Under the pieces are notes generated by a model, which did no database searches, had not been told where the DNA came from, and worked only from the letters and a program-made list of their open reading frames with translations. The translations under genes and the position numbers were made by a program. 64,000 nt of DNA from Methylorubrum thiocyanatum (lineage in GTDB: Bacteria > Pseudomonadota > Alphaproteobacteria > Rhizobiales > Beijerinckiaceae), in NCBI GenBank assembly GCA_014138645.1, contig JACJIB010000005.1, forward strand, positions 419,975 through 483,974, given 5' to 3'. Below are positions 50,420 through 60,412 of this stretch, one piece after another; positions within the stretch are counted from its first letter, which is position 1, and each line of letters begins with the position of its first letter.

Positions 50420-51712
50420 TCAGACCGCCGGACGGGCGGTCAGCGGGGCAGCCACCTCCGGCACGGCCGGTCCGGGCACGCCGAGATAGGCGCGGCGGGC
50501 GGGCTTCAGCACGAACCAGGCGAGCGCCGCCACGACGAGGTCGAGGCCGATGGCGATGCCGAAGACCGGCACCCAGCTGCCCACCGCATCGTGGATCAGG
50601 GCGGCGACCGGACCGCCGAGCAGCGAGCCCACGCCCTGCGCCATGTAGAGGAAGCCGTAATTGGTCGTGGCGTGCTTCGTCCCGAACGTGTCCGTCAGGG
50701 TCGAGGGGAACAGCGAGAAGATCTCGCCCCAGGCGAAGAAGACGACGCCCGAGAGCAGCGCGAAGGCGTAGGCGTTCTCGCGGAACATCAGCAGCAGGCC
50801 GATGGCCACCGCCTCGAGGGCGAAGGCGACCGCCATGGTGTTCTCGCGCCCCACATGGTCGGAGACCCAGCCGAAGAAGGGGCGCGTCAGGCCGTTGGTG
50901 ATGCGGTCGAAGGTCAGCGCGAAGGGGAGCGCCGCGAAGCCGAACACCATCGCGTCGGCGACGCCGAACTCCTTGGCGAAGGCGGCGAACTGCGCCACCA
51001 CCATCAGGCCGCCGGTCGACATCATCGCCATCATTGCGAACATCAGCCAGAACAGCGGGCTCCGCAGCATCTCGGCCGGGGCCACGTCGCGGGCGGCGCT
51101 CGCCACCTTGTCGGCGGGGATGGCGGGGGTCTCGCCGGCCTTCGGCGTGCGCAGGCCGAGAGCCGCGGCGACGCCGATGACGGCCATGACCGCGCCGAAC
51201 ACGAACAGCGTATGGCGATAGCCCGAGGCCGTGATCATGTCGGTGATGGGGAAGGTGGTGGCAATGGCGCCCATGCCGTAGCCCGCCGCCACGACGCCGG
51301 CCGCGAAGCCGCGCCGCTCGGGGAACCAGCGCACCATCAGCCCGACCACGCCGACATAGACGATGCCGGTGCCGAGGCCGCAGAGCAGGCCGTAGGTCGC
51401 GTAGAGGCCCCACAGCGTGTCGGTGTAGGAGGCGGCGACCCAGCCCAGGCCCGAGAGGGCGGCGCCGAGCGCGATCATGGCCTTGGCGCTGAAGCGCTCG
51501 ATCAGCCAGCCCTGCACCGGCGAGAAGAAGGTCTGGAGCACGATCAGCATCGTGAAGGCGACCTGCACGGCGGCGAGACTCGCGCCGGTGGTCGCCTGGA
51601 ACGGCTTCACGAACAGCGTCCAGACATATTGCGGGCTGGAGATCGTCATCATGACGAGGAGACCCAGGCCGAGCTGGATCCACCGCGTCCGACTAGAAAT
51701 TGTATTCATCAT
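50420..51712 (-). CDS. oxlT: MFS transporter, oxalate:formate antiporter (OxlT) family
   Basis: 430 residues and 12 membrane helices; two adjacent ATGs are possible starts. Signature segments are MMTISSPQYVWTLFVKPFQA near the start, GWLIERFSAKAMIALGAALS, then VRWFPERRGFAAGVVAAGYG and ATTNYGFLYMAQGVGSLLGG. These match OxlT proteins, which exchange oxalate for formate across the inner membrane. Methylobacteria use oxalate, but neither oxalyl-CoA decarboxylase nor formyl-CoA transferase genes lie in the window, so the substrate is inferred from family. Confidence 0.85.
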   Translation of the reverse strand: MMNTISSRTRWIQLGLGLLVMMTISSPQYVWTLFVKPFQATTGASLAAVQVAFTMLIVLQTFFSPVQGWLIERFSAKAMIALGAALSGLGWVAASYTDTLWGLYATYGLLCGLGTGIVYVGVVGLMVRWFPERRGFAAGVVAAGYGMGAIATTFPITDMITASGYRHTLFVFGAVMAVIGVAAALGLRTPKAGETPAIPADKVASAARDVAPAEMLRSPLFWLMFAMMAMMSTGGLMVVAQFAAFAKEFGVADAMVFGFAALPFALTFDRITNGLTRPFFGWVSDHVGRENTMAVAFALEAVAIGLLLMFRENAYAFALLSGVVFFAWGEIFSLFPSTLTDTFGTKHATTNYGFLYMAQGVGSLLGGPVAALIHDAVGSWVPVFGIAIGLDLVVAALAWFVLKPARRAYLGVPGPAVPEVAAPLTARPAV

Positions 51713-51764
51713 TCACTCCCATGCGGCGCGGGGGGATCCGCAAGGGACGTGCCAGGATCGAACC

Positions 51765-52610
51765 TCAGGTTCGCGCGGAGAGGAGCCAGCAGGCGGCGCC
51801 GAGGCTGACCGGCCCGCCTCCGAACTGATCCGCGAACAGATCGGTGATGCTTTTCAAGGCAGCCTCCTGCACCGCCCCGTCGCATTCGCGGAGCAGGCGC
51901 GCGATGGGACCGCGGGTCGTCGCGAAGCTGGCCGCCGCCTCGGGTGTGTCCCCGAGGCACATTGCCCGATTCAAGGGCTCACAATCGATGGCGCGAAAAC
52001 CGGCTGCCTCCAAAATGGGCACAGCCGTATCGGGCTCGGCGAACCGGAAGGGGCCCGGTGCACCGGGCTGCGGCGGCTCGACCTCGGGCAGGAGCGGGAG
52101 GACCGCCACCCGCGGGACCATGACCCAGTCGTTCTCCGCCATGCTGCGCCAGCAGAGGAAGGTCAGCCGCCCGCCCGGCGCGAGGGAGCGGCGGATGTTG
52201 GCGAAGGCGGCAACGGAATCCTCGAAGAACATCACGCCGAAGCGGGAGAGGGCGTGATCGAAACGCGTGCCGAAGGCGTGGTCCTGGGCGTCGGCCCGGA
52301 GCCATTCGATCGCGGCGGCACCCGGCGCCTCCCGGGCCGCGCGCTCCCGGCCGACAGCGAGCATCGGCTCGGACAGGTCGGCGGCGGTGACGTGGCCGTC
52401 GCGTCCGACCTGCCGCGCGGCGATCAGGGCGGTGTCGCCGGCGCCGCAGCCGATATCGAGCACGCGGGTGCCGGGTGCGAGCGCGGCGCGGTCGAACAGA
52501 GCCTCGGTGAAGGACGCGAAGGCGGTGTCGAGCGCCCGATGATGAATGGCCCAGCGCTGGCCGACCTCACCGTTCCAGTAGTCGCTCTGGTCCTTGTTCA
52601 GGGTGCTCAT
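51765..52610 (-). CDS. SAM-dependent methyltransferase (class I)
   Basis: 281 residues from the ATG at 52610. The SAM site is APGTRVLDIGCGAGDTALIA near residue 45, with an acidic residue ending strand 2 in VTAADLSEPMLAVGRERAAR, and FDHALSRFGVMFFEDSVAAF near residue 117. The family (Methyltransf_11-like, with YWNGEVGQRWAIHHRALD at the start) includes many Rhizobiales proteins of unknown substrate. It lies 11 bases after the DhaK-like gene on the same strand, so they are probably cotranscribed. Confidence 0.85.
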   Translation of the reverse strand: MSTLNKDQSDYWNGEVGQRWAIHHRALDTAFASFTEALFDRAALAPGTRVLDIGCGAGDTALIAARQVGRDGHVTAADLSEPMLAVGRERAAREAPGAAAIEWLRADAQDHAFGTRFDHALSRFGVMFFEDSVAAFANIRRSLAPGGRLTFLCWRSMAENDWVMVPRVAVLPLLPEVEPPQPGAPGPFRFAEPDTAVPILEAAGFRAIDCEPLNRAMCLGDTPEAAASFATTRGPIARLLRECDGAVQEAALKSITDLFADQFGGGPVSLGAACWLLSART

Positions 52611-52621
52611 CGTCGATCGCC

Positions 52622-54259
52622 TCACTTCGATTCCGCGGCCAGCGCCTCGAAGGCCGTCGCCACCGCGACGGCGCCAGGGTCGGGATGGCCCTTGAGGTCG
52701 CCGCTGGCGAGATAGCTGGATCGGCCGGTGCCGGCCCGCTCCATTCCGGCGGTCGCCTCGGCGCCCGCCCAGGCCGCCCGCGCCGCAGCGCCGAGGCCGG
52801 AGGCCGCCAGCGCCTCGACCGCGGGTATCGCCGCGTCGAGCATCGTGCGGCTGCCAGGGCCGGCGCCGCCGACCTCGCGCACCCGATCCAGCCCGGCGGC
52901 GCAGGCTTTCGCCCAGTCCGCATCCTCGGCGAGGGCCGAGCCGGCGGCGGCGAAGAAGATCGAGAGCAGCACGCCGCTCGACCCGCCCGCGGCGCGCCCG
53001 AGGCGCTCGCCCAGAGCGCGGCAGAGCGCGGCAGGTTCGGCCTGGGGCAGACGGTCGAGATCGGCCAGCACGGCACGTGCGCCCTCGGCGAAGGTCGAGC
53101 CTGTGTCGCCGTCCCCCACCCGCGCGTCGAGGGCGTTCAGCGCGTCCTCGGCCGCGATCAGGGCCCGGCAGACCGCCGCGATCCGCCCGGCGACGACCGC
53201 ATCCCGCGAGGGCGTCGGCGCCGGCCCGCCGGACAGCCCCTCCGGCAGCGGCCGGACGACCGCCTCGTGCAGGATCCGCGCCCGCGGCCAGGCAGCGACC
53301 GGCGTCTCGGAGAGGAGCGCCGCCTCGATGGCCTCGTCCAGCGCCAGGAAGGTGAGGGAGGCGCCGTGCATGTCGAGGGCAGTCATGACCGGGGAGGGGC
53401 CCAGCAGCAGCCGCACCCGCCCTCCGAGTTCGGTCGCGAGCACCGCCTTCGTCAGCACCTGCATCTCCAGGGCCGTGGTCGAGCCGAGATTGTTGACGAG
53501 GAGCGCGAGCCGCTCCGCCCCGGCGATGGGAGCGGGGAAACGCGCGGTCATGCGCGCGGCGAGGGCGTCGGCGCGGGGCAGGTCGATGCGCTCGATGCCG
53601 GGCTCGCCGTGGATGCCGAGGCCGAGCTCCGCCTGACCGTCCGACAGCCGCGGCACCGGCTTCGCGCCGGGGATGGTCGCGGTGGAGACGGCGATGCCGA
53701 GGGTGCGCACCGCGCCGGCCGTGCGCCGGGCGAGCGCCGCCACCTCTTCCAGAGGCGCGCCGGAGGCGGCGGCGTGGCCCGCGGCCTTGTGGACGAGGAG
53801 CGTGCCGGCAAGCCCCCGCGGCTGGGCGGCGTCCGGCAGGGCGATGTCGTCGGCAACGAGCACGGTCTCGACCCGGCGGCCGAGCGCCCGGGCGCGCTCG
53901 GCGGCGAGGCCGAAATTCAGCCGGTCGCCGGCATAGTTCTTCACGATGAGGACGCAACCGGCCTCGCCCGTCACCGCGAGGATGCCGGCGAGCACCGCGT
54001 CGACGGAGGGCGAGGCGAACACGTCGCCGCACACCGCCGCCGCGAGCAGGCCCGGCCCGACGAAGCCGGCATGGGCCGGCTCGTGCCCCGAGCCGCCGCC
54101 GGAGACGACGGCGACCCGGCCCGGCTCCGGCGCGGCCCGCAGCACGACGCGGATCTCGGGATAGCCGTCGAGCCGTGCCAGCGCCCCGCCGCTCCCCGAG
54201 ATCAGTCCGTCGATGGCGTCGGTGACGAGACCGGCGCGGTCGTTGATGAAGTGGGCCAA
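52622..54259 (-). CDS. dhaK: Dihydroxyacetone kinase (ATP-dependent, DhaK-DhaL fusion)
   Basis: 545 residues. It phosphorylates dihydroxyacetone (or glyceraldehyde) using ATP. The DhaK domain has VVSGGGSGHEPAHAGFVGPG near residue 52 and the substrate-linking His in LGLGIHGEPGIERI near residue 217. The DhaL domain has ALDARVGDGDTGSTFAEGAR near residue 381 with the Mg-ATP aspartates, and GGSSGVLLSIFFAAAGSALA. The linker is about 30 residues. Fused, so it does not need the PTS. It may serve glycerol or formaldehyde-linked sugar metabolism; no pathway partner is adjacent. Confidence 0.95.
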   Translation of the reverse strand: MAHFINDRAGLVTDAIDGLISGSGGALARLDGYPEIRVVLRAAPEPGRVAVVSGGGSGHEPAHAGFVGPGLLAAAVCGDVFASPSVDAVLAGILAVTGEAGCVLIVKNYAGDRLNFGLAAERARALGRRVETVLVADDIALPDAAQPRGLAGTLLVHKAAGHAAASGAPLEEVAALARRTAGAVRTLGIAVSTATIPGAKPVPRLSDGQAELGLGIHGEPGIERIDLPRADALAARMTARFPAPIAGAERLALLVNNLGSTTALEMQVLTKAVLATELGGRVRLLLGPSPVMTALDMHGASLTFLALDEAIEAALLSETPVAAWPRARILHEAVVRPLPEGLSGGPAPTPSRDAVVAGRIAAVCRALIAAEDALNALDARVGDGDTGSTFAEGARAVLADLDRLPQAEPAALCRALGERLGRAAGGSSGVLLSIFFAAAGSALAEDADWAKACAAGLDRVREVGGAGPGSRTMLDAAIPAVEALAASGLGAAARAAWAGAEATAGMERAGTGRSSYLASGDLKGHPDPGAVAVATAFEALAAESK

Positions 54260-54346
54260 GGCGGCTCCTCCCGATACGCCCGCTTGCCGAGCAGGCTTTT
54301 CAGAAAGCGTACCGTCCGCGGCCAGCGGAGCAAGCCGCGTCTCCGT

Positions 54347-55942
54347 TCACAGCCCCGCCGCGCCGCCATCGGAGCGCGGATCGTGGGTCGCCTCGATCCG
54401 CCCGTCCTTGGGGTAGCGCACCAGCATGCCGGCATGCCCGAGCGAGTCGATATAGGCGCCGCCCAATTCCTCGATGTCGTGGCCCATCCGCTTGAGCGCC
54501 GCGATGCAGCCCGGATCGAACCGGTCCTCGACCTTCACGCTGAGCGACTCGGCGCCCCAGGTGCGGCCGTAGAGCAGGCGCGGCGCGTCGACCGCGTCGG
54601 CCACCGGCATCCCGTAATCGGCATAGCGGGTGAAGATCTGCGCCTGGAACTGCGGCTGCCCATCCCCGCCCATGGAGCCGTAGGACATCACCCGCCCGTC
54701 GTCGAAGGCGGCCAGCGCCGGAATCAGGGTGTGGAACGGGCGCCGGCCCGGCTCCAGCGGGTTCACCGCGTTCGGATCGAGCGAGAACGACATGCCGCGG
54801 TTCTGCCAGCAGATGCCGGTGGCCGGCAGCACGGTGCCGGATCCGTACTCCCAGTAGACCGACTGGATGAAGGACACGGCCATGCCCTCATTGTCGATCG
54901 CCCCCATCCAGACGGTGTCGCCCTCGCCCGATCGGACCGGAAGGCTTGCAGCGCGGCCCATATCGATCAGCGCCGCCTCGCGATCGAGGCGCCTGGGATC
55001 GAGGAAGGCGGCAGGGTCGCCCTTGAGGCGGTCGAAATCGGTGACAAAGCGGTCGCGGATGGCGAAGGCGCGCTTCGTCGCCTCGATCAGCCCGTGATAA
55101 TGCGCGGTGCTCTCCGGCTCAGCGATGTTTAGCCGGTCGAAGAGCCCGAGGATGATCAGCGCCGCGATCCCCTGGGTGGGCGGCGGGAAGTTGTAGAGCG
55201 TGGCGTCGCGCCGCCGCAGGGTCAGGGGCGCCCGCTCCTTGGCCGCATAGGCTTCGAGATCCGCGCGGGTCACCGGTGCGCCGAGACGTTCCAGGTCGCC
55301 GGCGATCTCGCGGGCGATATCGCCGCGGTAGAAGTCGTCGAGCCCGGCATGAACGAGCTGGGCCAGGGTGTCGGCGAGCTTGGGCTGCGCCCGGATCGCG
55401 CCCGCCGCGTAGGGCTTGCCGTCGTTCAGGTAGGTCGCGGCGAAGTTCGGCGCGTCGTGGAGCGTGTCGAGTTCCTTCGGCACGTAGCGCGCCTCCGAGG
55501 CCGAGACCGGGCAGCCCTCGCGGGCGTGTCGGATCGCGTCGGCGAGGATCGCGTCGAGGGGGAGGCGGCCGCCGAAGGCGCGGGCCATGTCGAGGGCGAG
55601 GCGCCAGCCGCCGATCGTTCCGGCCACCGTCACCGCCGCGTCGGGGCCGCGGGAGGGGATCGCCTCAAGCCCCTTCTCCCGGTAGCGGGCGCGGGTGGCG
55701 AGCCGGCCGGCCGGTCCGCAGGCTTCGATGCCGCGCACGCGGCCGTTCTTCTCGCGGATCAGCCAGAAGCCGTCGCCGCCGATGCCGTTCATGTGCGGGT
55801 AGACCACCGCGATCGCGGCGGCCATGGCGGTCATCGCCTCAAGGGCGTTGCCGCCCTGCGCCAGCACGCTCTGCCCGGCCGCGGCGGCCAGTGCGTGGGG
55901 GGCGGCAACGGCCGCATGGGCGAAGACGGGCGTATCGGGCAT
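54347..55942 (-). CDS. ggt: Gamma-glutamyltransferase family protein
   Basis: 531 residues from the ATG at 55942; the frame runs farther up without conserved content. There is no evident signal peptide, so it may be cytoplasmic, unlike the classical periplasmic GGT. Family signs are GGNALEAMTAMAAAIAVVYP, then NGIGGDGFWLIREKNGRVRG and the processing/nucleophile region SGEGDTVWMGAIDNEGMAVS, where the Thr of GDT is the probable nucleophile, and the SYGSMGGDGQPQFQAQ block. It resembles the YwrD-like branch. Substrate (glutathione or another gamma-glutamyl compound) is uncertain. Confidence 0.88.
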   Translation of the reverse strand: MPDTPVFAHAAVAAPHALAAAAGQSVLAQGGNALEAMTAMAAAIAVVYPHMNGIGGDGFWLIREKNGRVRGIEACGPAGRLATRARYREKGLEAIPSRGPDAAVTVAGTIGGWRLALDMARAFGGRLPLDAILADAIRHAREGCPVSASEARYVPKELDTLHDAPNFAATYLNDGKPYAAGAIRAQPKLADTLAQLVHAGLDDFYRGDIAREIAGDLERLGAPVTRADLEAYAAKERAPLTLRRRDATLYNFPPPTQGIAALIILGLFDRLNIAEPESTAHYHGLIEATKRAFAIRDRFVTDFDRLKGDPAAFLDPRRLDREAALIDMGRAASLPVRSGEGDTVWMGAIDNEGMAVSFIQSVYWEYGSGTVLPATGICWQNRGMSFSLDPNAVNPLEPGRRPFHTLIPALAAFDDGRVMSYGSMGGDGQPQFQAQIFTRYADYGMPVADAVDAPRLLYGRTWGAESLSVKVEDRFDPGCIAALKRMGHDIEELGGAYIDSLGHAGMLVRYPKDGRIEATHDPRSDGGAAGL

Positions 55943-56224
55943 GGTCGGACTCTGACGAAACCTGAGATCGGACAAGACGGGGCCGAAGCAGGAGCAGGAC
56001 CACGCGCCGACGCGAAGGGCAACCGCCATGCTCCCGGTTCCGGCGCAAACCCGGCATTCGCCGGCCGCGCCACCGCGATCCGGACGAATCGGCAAGGCTC
56101 GCAAAGCGATATCGAGGGTGGTGGACGCGGCGCCGTTTCGCGGCTTTCGAAAAGGTTCCCGCCCGCGCTTCGCCTTTTCTCAAATGTTGCAGAAATGGAA
56201 CTGCGCGCGGGCGGGCCTGGTGAC

Positions 56225-56575
56225 ATGATCACCCTCGCGAATCGGCAGGCATCTCCGCACATGAAGCAGAACGACCGGGCGATCCTTCAGGATCGCGTGA
56301 GAACACTTGTCTTGCGCCATGCTCTGGAAGCAGCGCTTCAGCGGCTGGCTCATCTTTCCGGTGACAGCGCCGAGGAGGAATTGTTGCGGCTTGAGCATTC
56401 CATTGTCTTCGCCACGCGCCGCATCGGCGACGTGCCGGGCAATGTGCAACTCGCCGCGCTGGTCGCCGTCGAGGACGCGGTGGCGGCGGTTCGCACCGCC
56501 TTCGACACCGTGCATCAGCGCATCGAGACGGCGCCGGGCGCCAACCCCGCATCGCCGACGGCGCTTGCGGCCTGA
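56225..56575 (+). CDS. Hypothetical protein, all-alpha, function unknown
   Basis: 116 residues from the ATG at 56225; ATG at 56261 is an alternative. Content is mostly helix-forming: [20 protein letters not shown] then [20 protein letters not shown] and [20 protein letters not shown]. No family is recognised. The region before it has lower GC than its neighbours. It ends 152 bases before htpG on the same strand, too far to infer an operon. Confidence 0.5.
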   Translation: MITLANRQASPHMKQNDRAILQDRVRTLVLRHALEAALQRLAHLSGDSAEEELLRLEHSIVFATRRIGDVPGNVQLAALVAVEDAVAAVRTAFDTVHQRIETAPGANPASPTALAA

Positions 56576-56727
56576 AACGCGACACTTTCGTCGCCGCGAC
56601 ACGCAGGCGGCGATTGAATTGCCGTCTTGCCATGGGCATATCGCCCCCGCTTTTTCCGAGTGTCGCTCGCGAAAAACGCGGCCGCGCCGTTGCGGTCGCG
56701 TCGCGCGGCACTCCAACTTGCGGAGGC

Positions 56728-58614
56728 ATGCTCTTGAGCGAGACGGTAGAGCGGCACGAATTCGGTGCCGAGGTCGGGCGCCTGTTGGATCTCGTCGTCC
56801 ACGCGCTCTATTCCGACCGCGAGATTTTCTTGCGCGAGCTGGTGGCCAATGCGGCCGATGCCACCGACCGGCGCCGCTTCGAGGCGCTGACCAACGAGGC
56901 CCTGGCGCTCCCCTCCGACGCCCGGGTGCTGATCGCCCCCGACAAGGCGGCGCGCACGCTCACGATCTCCGATTCCGGCATCGGCATGAGCAAGGAGGAT
57001 CTGGCGCAGAACCTCGGCACCATCGCCCGCTCGGGCACCCGTGCCTTCTCTCAGGCGCTCGGCGAGGCCAAGGGCGGCGAAGGCGAGGATCTGCGCCCGA
57101 GCCTGATCGGCCAGTTCGGCGTCGGCTTCTACTCCGCCTTCATGGTGGCCGACCGCGTCACCGTCACCTCCCGCCGGGCGGGGGGCGAGGAGACCTGGAC
57201 CTGGGCCTCCGACGGCAAGGGCAGCTACACCCTGGAGCCCGCCTCCCGCGAGCAGGCCGGCACCGATATCGTGCTGCACCTCAAGGAGGACGCCGACGAG
57301 TATCTGGAGAGCTACCGGCTCGACCACGTCGTGCGCAAATGGGCCGACAACATCGCCGTGCCGATCGCCATCCGCGATGCGGAGGGCAAGGAGGAGGCAG
57401 CCAACCGCGGCACCGCACTCTGGCGCAAGCCCAAATCCGAGATCACCGAAGAGCAGTACAAGGAATTCTACCGCACCGTCAGCCACGGCTTCGACGAGCC
57501 CTGGGCGACCCTGCACTGGCGGGCCGAGGGTGCGCTCGAATTCACCGGCCTCCTGTTCGTGCCGAGCATGAAGCCGTTCATGCCGGTGGAGGACGACCGC
57601 CGCTCCAAGGTGCGGCTGCACGTGCGGCGCATGTTCATCACCGACGAGGCCGAGCTGCTGCCGAACTGGCTGCGCTTCGTCCACGGCGTAGTCGATACAG
57701 ACGACCTGCCGCTCAACGTCTCCCGCGAGATGCTGCAATCGACGCCGACGCTGCAGAAGATCCGCCGGGCGGTGACCACCCGCGTCATCAACGAGCTGTC
57801 GAACCGCTCGAAGAACACGGACAAGGCGGACGACTACCAGAAGTTCTTCGAGAATTTCGGCTCGGTGCTGAAGGAAGGCATCTACGAGGATTTCGAGCGC
57901 CGCGCCGAGATCGCACCGCTGCTGCGCTTCCGCTCGTCGACGGAAGGTGGCTGGACCTCGCTGCCGGATTACGTGTCCCGGATGAAGCCGGAACAGGAGG
58001 CGATCTACTACCTCGTCGCCGACGACGTGGAGGCGCTCAAGAACTCCGCCCAGCTCGAAGGATTCCGCGCCCGCGGTGTCGAGGTGCTGCTGCTCTCCGA
58101 CCATGTCGATGCGTTCTGGCCGGAGCAGCTGAGCAAGTTCGAGGACAAGCCCCTGCGCTCGGTCACCCAGGGCTCGGCCGATCTCGCCAAGCTCAAGCCG
58201 GAGGGTGAGGCGGCCGAGGATGCACCCGCGCTCGACCGGCTCGTGGCTGCCCTCAAGCTCGCGCTGGAGCCCGATGTCTCCGACGTGCGGGTCACCGACC
58301 GTCTCGTGGACAGCGCCGTGGTGCTCGCCGCTTCCGGCATGGGACCGGACCTGCAGATGCAGCGTCTGCTGCGCCGGGCCGGCCGCGGCTTCGGCGGCTC
58401 CGCGCCGATCCTGGAGATCAACCCGCGCCACGCCCTGATCCGGTCGCTCAACGACCGGGCCGAGGCCGGCGAGGATCTGAAGGCGGAGGCCGGCACGTTG
58501 CTCGACCTCGCCCGCGTCCAGGACGGCGACACGCCGCGCGATCCGGTGGCCTTCGCCCGCGCGGTCGCGGCGGCGCTGGCGGGCACCGTCGCGAAGCCGG
58601 CCGAGTCGGCTTGA
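56728..58614 (+). CDS. htpG: Molecular chaperone HtpG (Hsp90)
   Basis: 628 residues from the ATG at 56728, with GGAGG 3 bases upstream. HtpG is the bacterial Hsp90. The ATPase domain has [20 protein letters not shown], then [20 protein letters not shown] and [20 protein letters not shown], and [20 protein letters not shown]. The middle domain with [13 protein letters not shown] follows, and the C-terminal dimer domain is complete. A sequence-specific RpoH promoter could not be picked out. Confidence 0.97.
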   Translation: MLLSETVERHEFGAEVGRLLDLVVHALYSDREIFLRELVANAADATDRRRFEALTNEALALPSDARVLIAPDKAARTLTISDSGIGMSKEDLAQNLGTIARSGTRAFSQALGEAKGGEGEDLRPSLIGQFGVGFYSAFMVADRVTVTSRRAGGEETWTWASDGKGSYTLEPASREQAGTDIVLHLKEDADEYLESYRLDHVVRKWADNIAVPIAIRDAEGKEEAANRGTALWRKPKSEITEEQYKEFYRTVSHGFDEPWATLHWRAEGALEFTGLLFVPSMKPFMPVEDDRRSKVRLHVRRMFITDEAELLPNWLRFVHGVVDTDDLPLNVSREMLQSTPTLQKIRRAVTTRVINELSNRSKNTDKADDYQKFFENFGSVLKEGIYEDFERRAEIAPLLRFRSSTEGGWTSLPDYVSRMKPEQEAIYYLVADDVEALKNSAQLEGFRARGVEVLLLSDHVDAFWPEQLSKFEDKPLRSVTQGSADLAKLKPEGEAAEDAPALDRLVAALKLALEPDVSDVRVTDRLVDSAVVLAASGMGPDLQMQRLLRRAGRGFGGSAPILEINPRHALIRSLNDRAEAGEDLKAEAGTLLDLARVQDGDTPRDPVAFARAVAAALAGTVAKPAESA

Positions 58615-58636
58615 GAGAAGGGCGGGATGCGGACGA

Positions 58637-58855
58637 TCAGATCCGCGTCCCGTCATCCCGCGGGGGCGAGCCGCAACGGAAGCGGGCCACGCGCCAGCGG
58701 TCGCCATGGGCGTTCTGCCACGCCGCCATCTGCGGCTGGGCCACCGACAGGCATTGTTGCGGGGTGACGATATCCTCGTTGAAGCGGTGAACCCGCATGA
58801 CGCAATGGGTGGGGTTCGCGACCATGCAGGTCAGGAAATAGAGGCCGTAGAGCAT
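58637..58855 (-). CDS. Small conserved hypothetical protein
   Basis: 72 residues. It begins MLYGLYFLTCMVANPTHCVM, then the conserved-looking NEDIVTPQQCLSVAQPQMAA and WRVARFRCGSPPRDDG. The pattern (a Cys-rich small protein with PQQC and WRxARxxC) is familiar from unnamed Rhizobiales proteins. No function assigned. Convergent with htpG. Confidence 0.7.
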   Translation of the reverse strand: MLYGLYFLTCMVANPTHCVMRVHRFNEDIVTPQQCLSVAQPQMAAWQNAHGDRWRVARFRCGSPPRDDGTRI

Positions 58856-59089
58856 GCGTGGAGGCTCCGTGGTGGCGTGGGTCTCTCCTCCCTAGGGCCG
58901 CTTCTTGATCTGCCGGTCTGCGTCATCGCAACGAGCGTGCCGGAAGTTCCCGCACGACGTGCACGGAGCGCCTGTGGCACTTGCGTGCAACGCCCGATCG
59001 CCTCCAGCGCCGGATCCTCGGCCGGACCACGATCCGGCCCGGATCGGCGGCGTTGACAGCCCTCGGCGATCCGCGCCAACACCGGCGTC

Positions 59090-59389
59090 ATGGCCTCCGA
59101 TTTCTCGCCCGACCCGCAGACCGCCCGCCTCGATCGCCGGGTGACCTGGGGCGTGATCGCCCTCGTGGCCGCGACCGTCCTGATCGGCGCGCTGGCGCCG
59201 CGCGTCGGCCACCACGGGGCGCCGGCCAAGGGCCCGGCATCGGACCCGGCGCAGGATCGGAGCTGCACCGAGTGGGGCGACGGCTGCAAGGTCTGCCGCC
59301 GCATCGGCGAGGACGTGGCCTGCTCGCTGCCGGGCATCGCCTGCACGCCCGGTCCAGTCGCCTGCCTGCGCTCCGCCGGAGAACCGTGA
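59090..59389 (+). CDS. Hypothetical single-span, Cys-rich membrane protein
   Basis: 99 residues. One hydrophobic helix at about residues 19-37 (VTWGVIALVAATVLIGALA) is followed by a polar part with six cysteines, in CTEWGDGCKVCRRIGEDVAC then LPGIACTPGPVACLRS. The Cys part is probably periplasmic and disulfide-bonded. No family recognised. It ends 23 bases before gluQ and may share its transcript. Confidence 0.65.
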   Translation: MASDFSPDPQTARLDRRVTWGVIALVAATVLIGALAPRVGHHGAPAKGPASDPAQDRSCTEWGDGCKVCRRIGEDVACSLPGIACTPGPVACLRSAGEP

Positions 59390-59412
59390 CGGGGCGCGCT
59401 CCGCGAGCGACG

Positions 59413-60327
59413 ATGGCCGGCCCGCCTGACACGACGATGCGGGGATCGGGGCCGGTGCTCCGTTTCGCGCCGAGCCCGAACGGCCGCCTGCATCTCGGCC
59501 ACGCCTATTCCGCGCTCCTGAACGCCCGCATCGCCGAACGATGGGGCGGGCGCCTGCTCCTGCGCATCGAGGACATCGATCTCGGCCGCACCCGGCCCGA
59601 ATTCGTGGCGGGCATCCGGGCCGACCTCGACTGGCTCGGTCTCCGCTTCGAGGCGCCGGTCCGCCGCCAGTCCGAGCATTTTGCGGACTATGCCGCCGCG
59701 CGCGAGGCGCTGGCGCAGGACGGTTTGCTCTACCCCTGCTTCTGCTCGCGCGGGCAGATCGCGGACGAGGTCGCGGCCCGCGCGGCGCGCGGCGCGGCGG
59801 TGCCGCGCGATCCCGACGGAGCGCCGCTCTATCCCGGTACCTGCCGCCACCTGTCGGTCGAGGAAGCGAAGGCTCGCCGCGAGCAAGGCGCGCCGCATAC
59901 CTGGCGCCTCGACATGCCGGCGGCGCTGCGGTCCCTTTCCGAGCCTCCCGTCATCCGCCGCTTCTCCCCTGAGGACGGCGCCCTGGAGACCGTCGCTGCC
60001 GATCCCGGCCGCTGGGGCGACGCGGTGATCGTGCGGCGCGACGTGCCGACGAGCTACCATCTCTCGGTGGTCTGCGACGACGCGGTGCAGGGGATCACCC
60101 ATGTCGTGCGCGGGCAGGATCTGGAGGCGGCCACCGACCTGCACGCCCTGCTTCAGCGGCTCCTGCACCTTCCCGCGCCGGCCTATCACCACCACACGTT
60201 GCTTCGGACGGCGGACGGCGAGAAGCTCGCCAAATCGAAGGGCTCCGAGGCGCTGGCCGACCTGCGCGCCCGTGGCGTCAAAGCGGAAGTTGTGCGTGCA
60301 GGGCTCGGATTCCGAACCTTCGGTTGA
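59413..60327 (+). CDS. gluQ: Glutamyl-Q tRNA(Asp) synthetase
   Basis: 304 residues from the ATG at 59413; there is no anticodon-binding domain, which separates it from GltX. It attaches glutamate to the queuosine of tRNA-Asp. The HIGH-like motif is HLGH in RFAPSPNGRLHLGHAYSALL, the KMSKS-like motif KLAKSK in HHTLLRTADGEKLAKSKGSE. Zinc ligands fit CFCSRGQ near residue 112 plus CRH. The in-frame upstream part is not conserved. Confidence 0.95.
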   Translation: MAGPPDTTMRGSGPVLRFAPSPNGRLHLGHAYSALLNARIAERWGGRLLLRIEDIDLGRTRPEFVAGIRADLDWLGLRFEAPVRRQSEHFADYAAAREALAQDGLLYPCFCSRGQIADEVAARAARGAAVPRDPDGAPLYPGTCRHLSVEEAKARREQGAPHTWRLDMPAALRSLSEPPVIRRFSPEDGALETVAADPGRWGDAVIVRRDVPTSYHLSVVCDDAVQGITHVVRGQDLEAATDLHALLQRLLHLPAPAYHHHTLLRTADGEKLAKSKGSEALADLRARGVKAEVVRAGLGFRTFG

Positions 60328-60412
60328 TCCTGCGTCTCACCGGGGCTTGTGCCGTGTCGTCCCTTCGGGAATCCGTGACGTGCGGCGAGCGACCGTATGG
60401 GGGCCAGGCACG

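Noticed and set aside
51754-51766. GAACCT-C-AGGTTC inverted repeat near the OxlT and methyltransferase genes
   Set aside because: It is an inverted repeat and not the direct repeat of alphaproteobacterial LexA, and it sits at the 3' end of the methyltransferase gene; probably chance.
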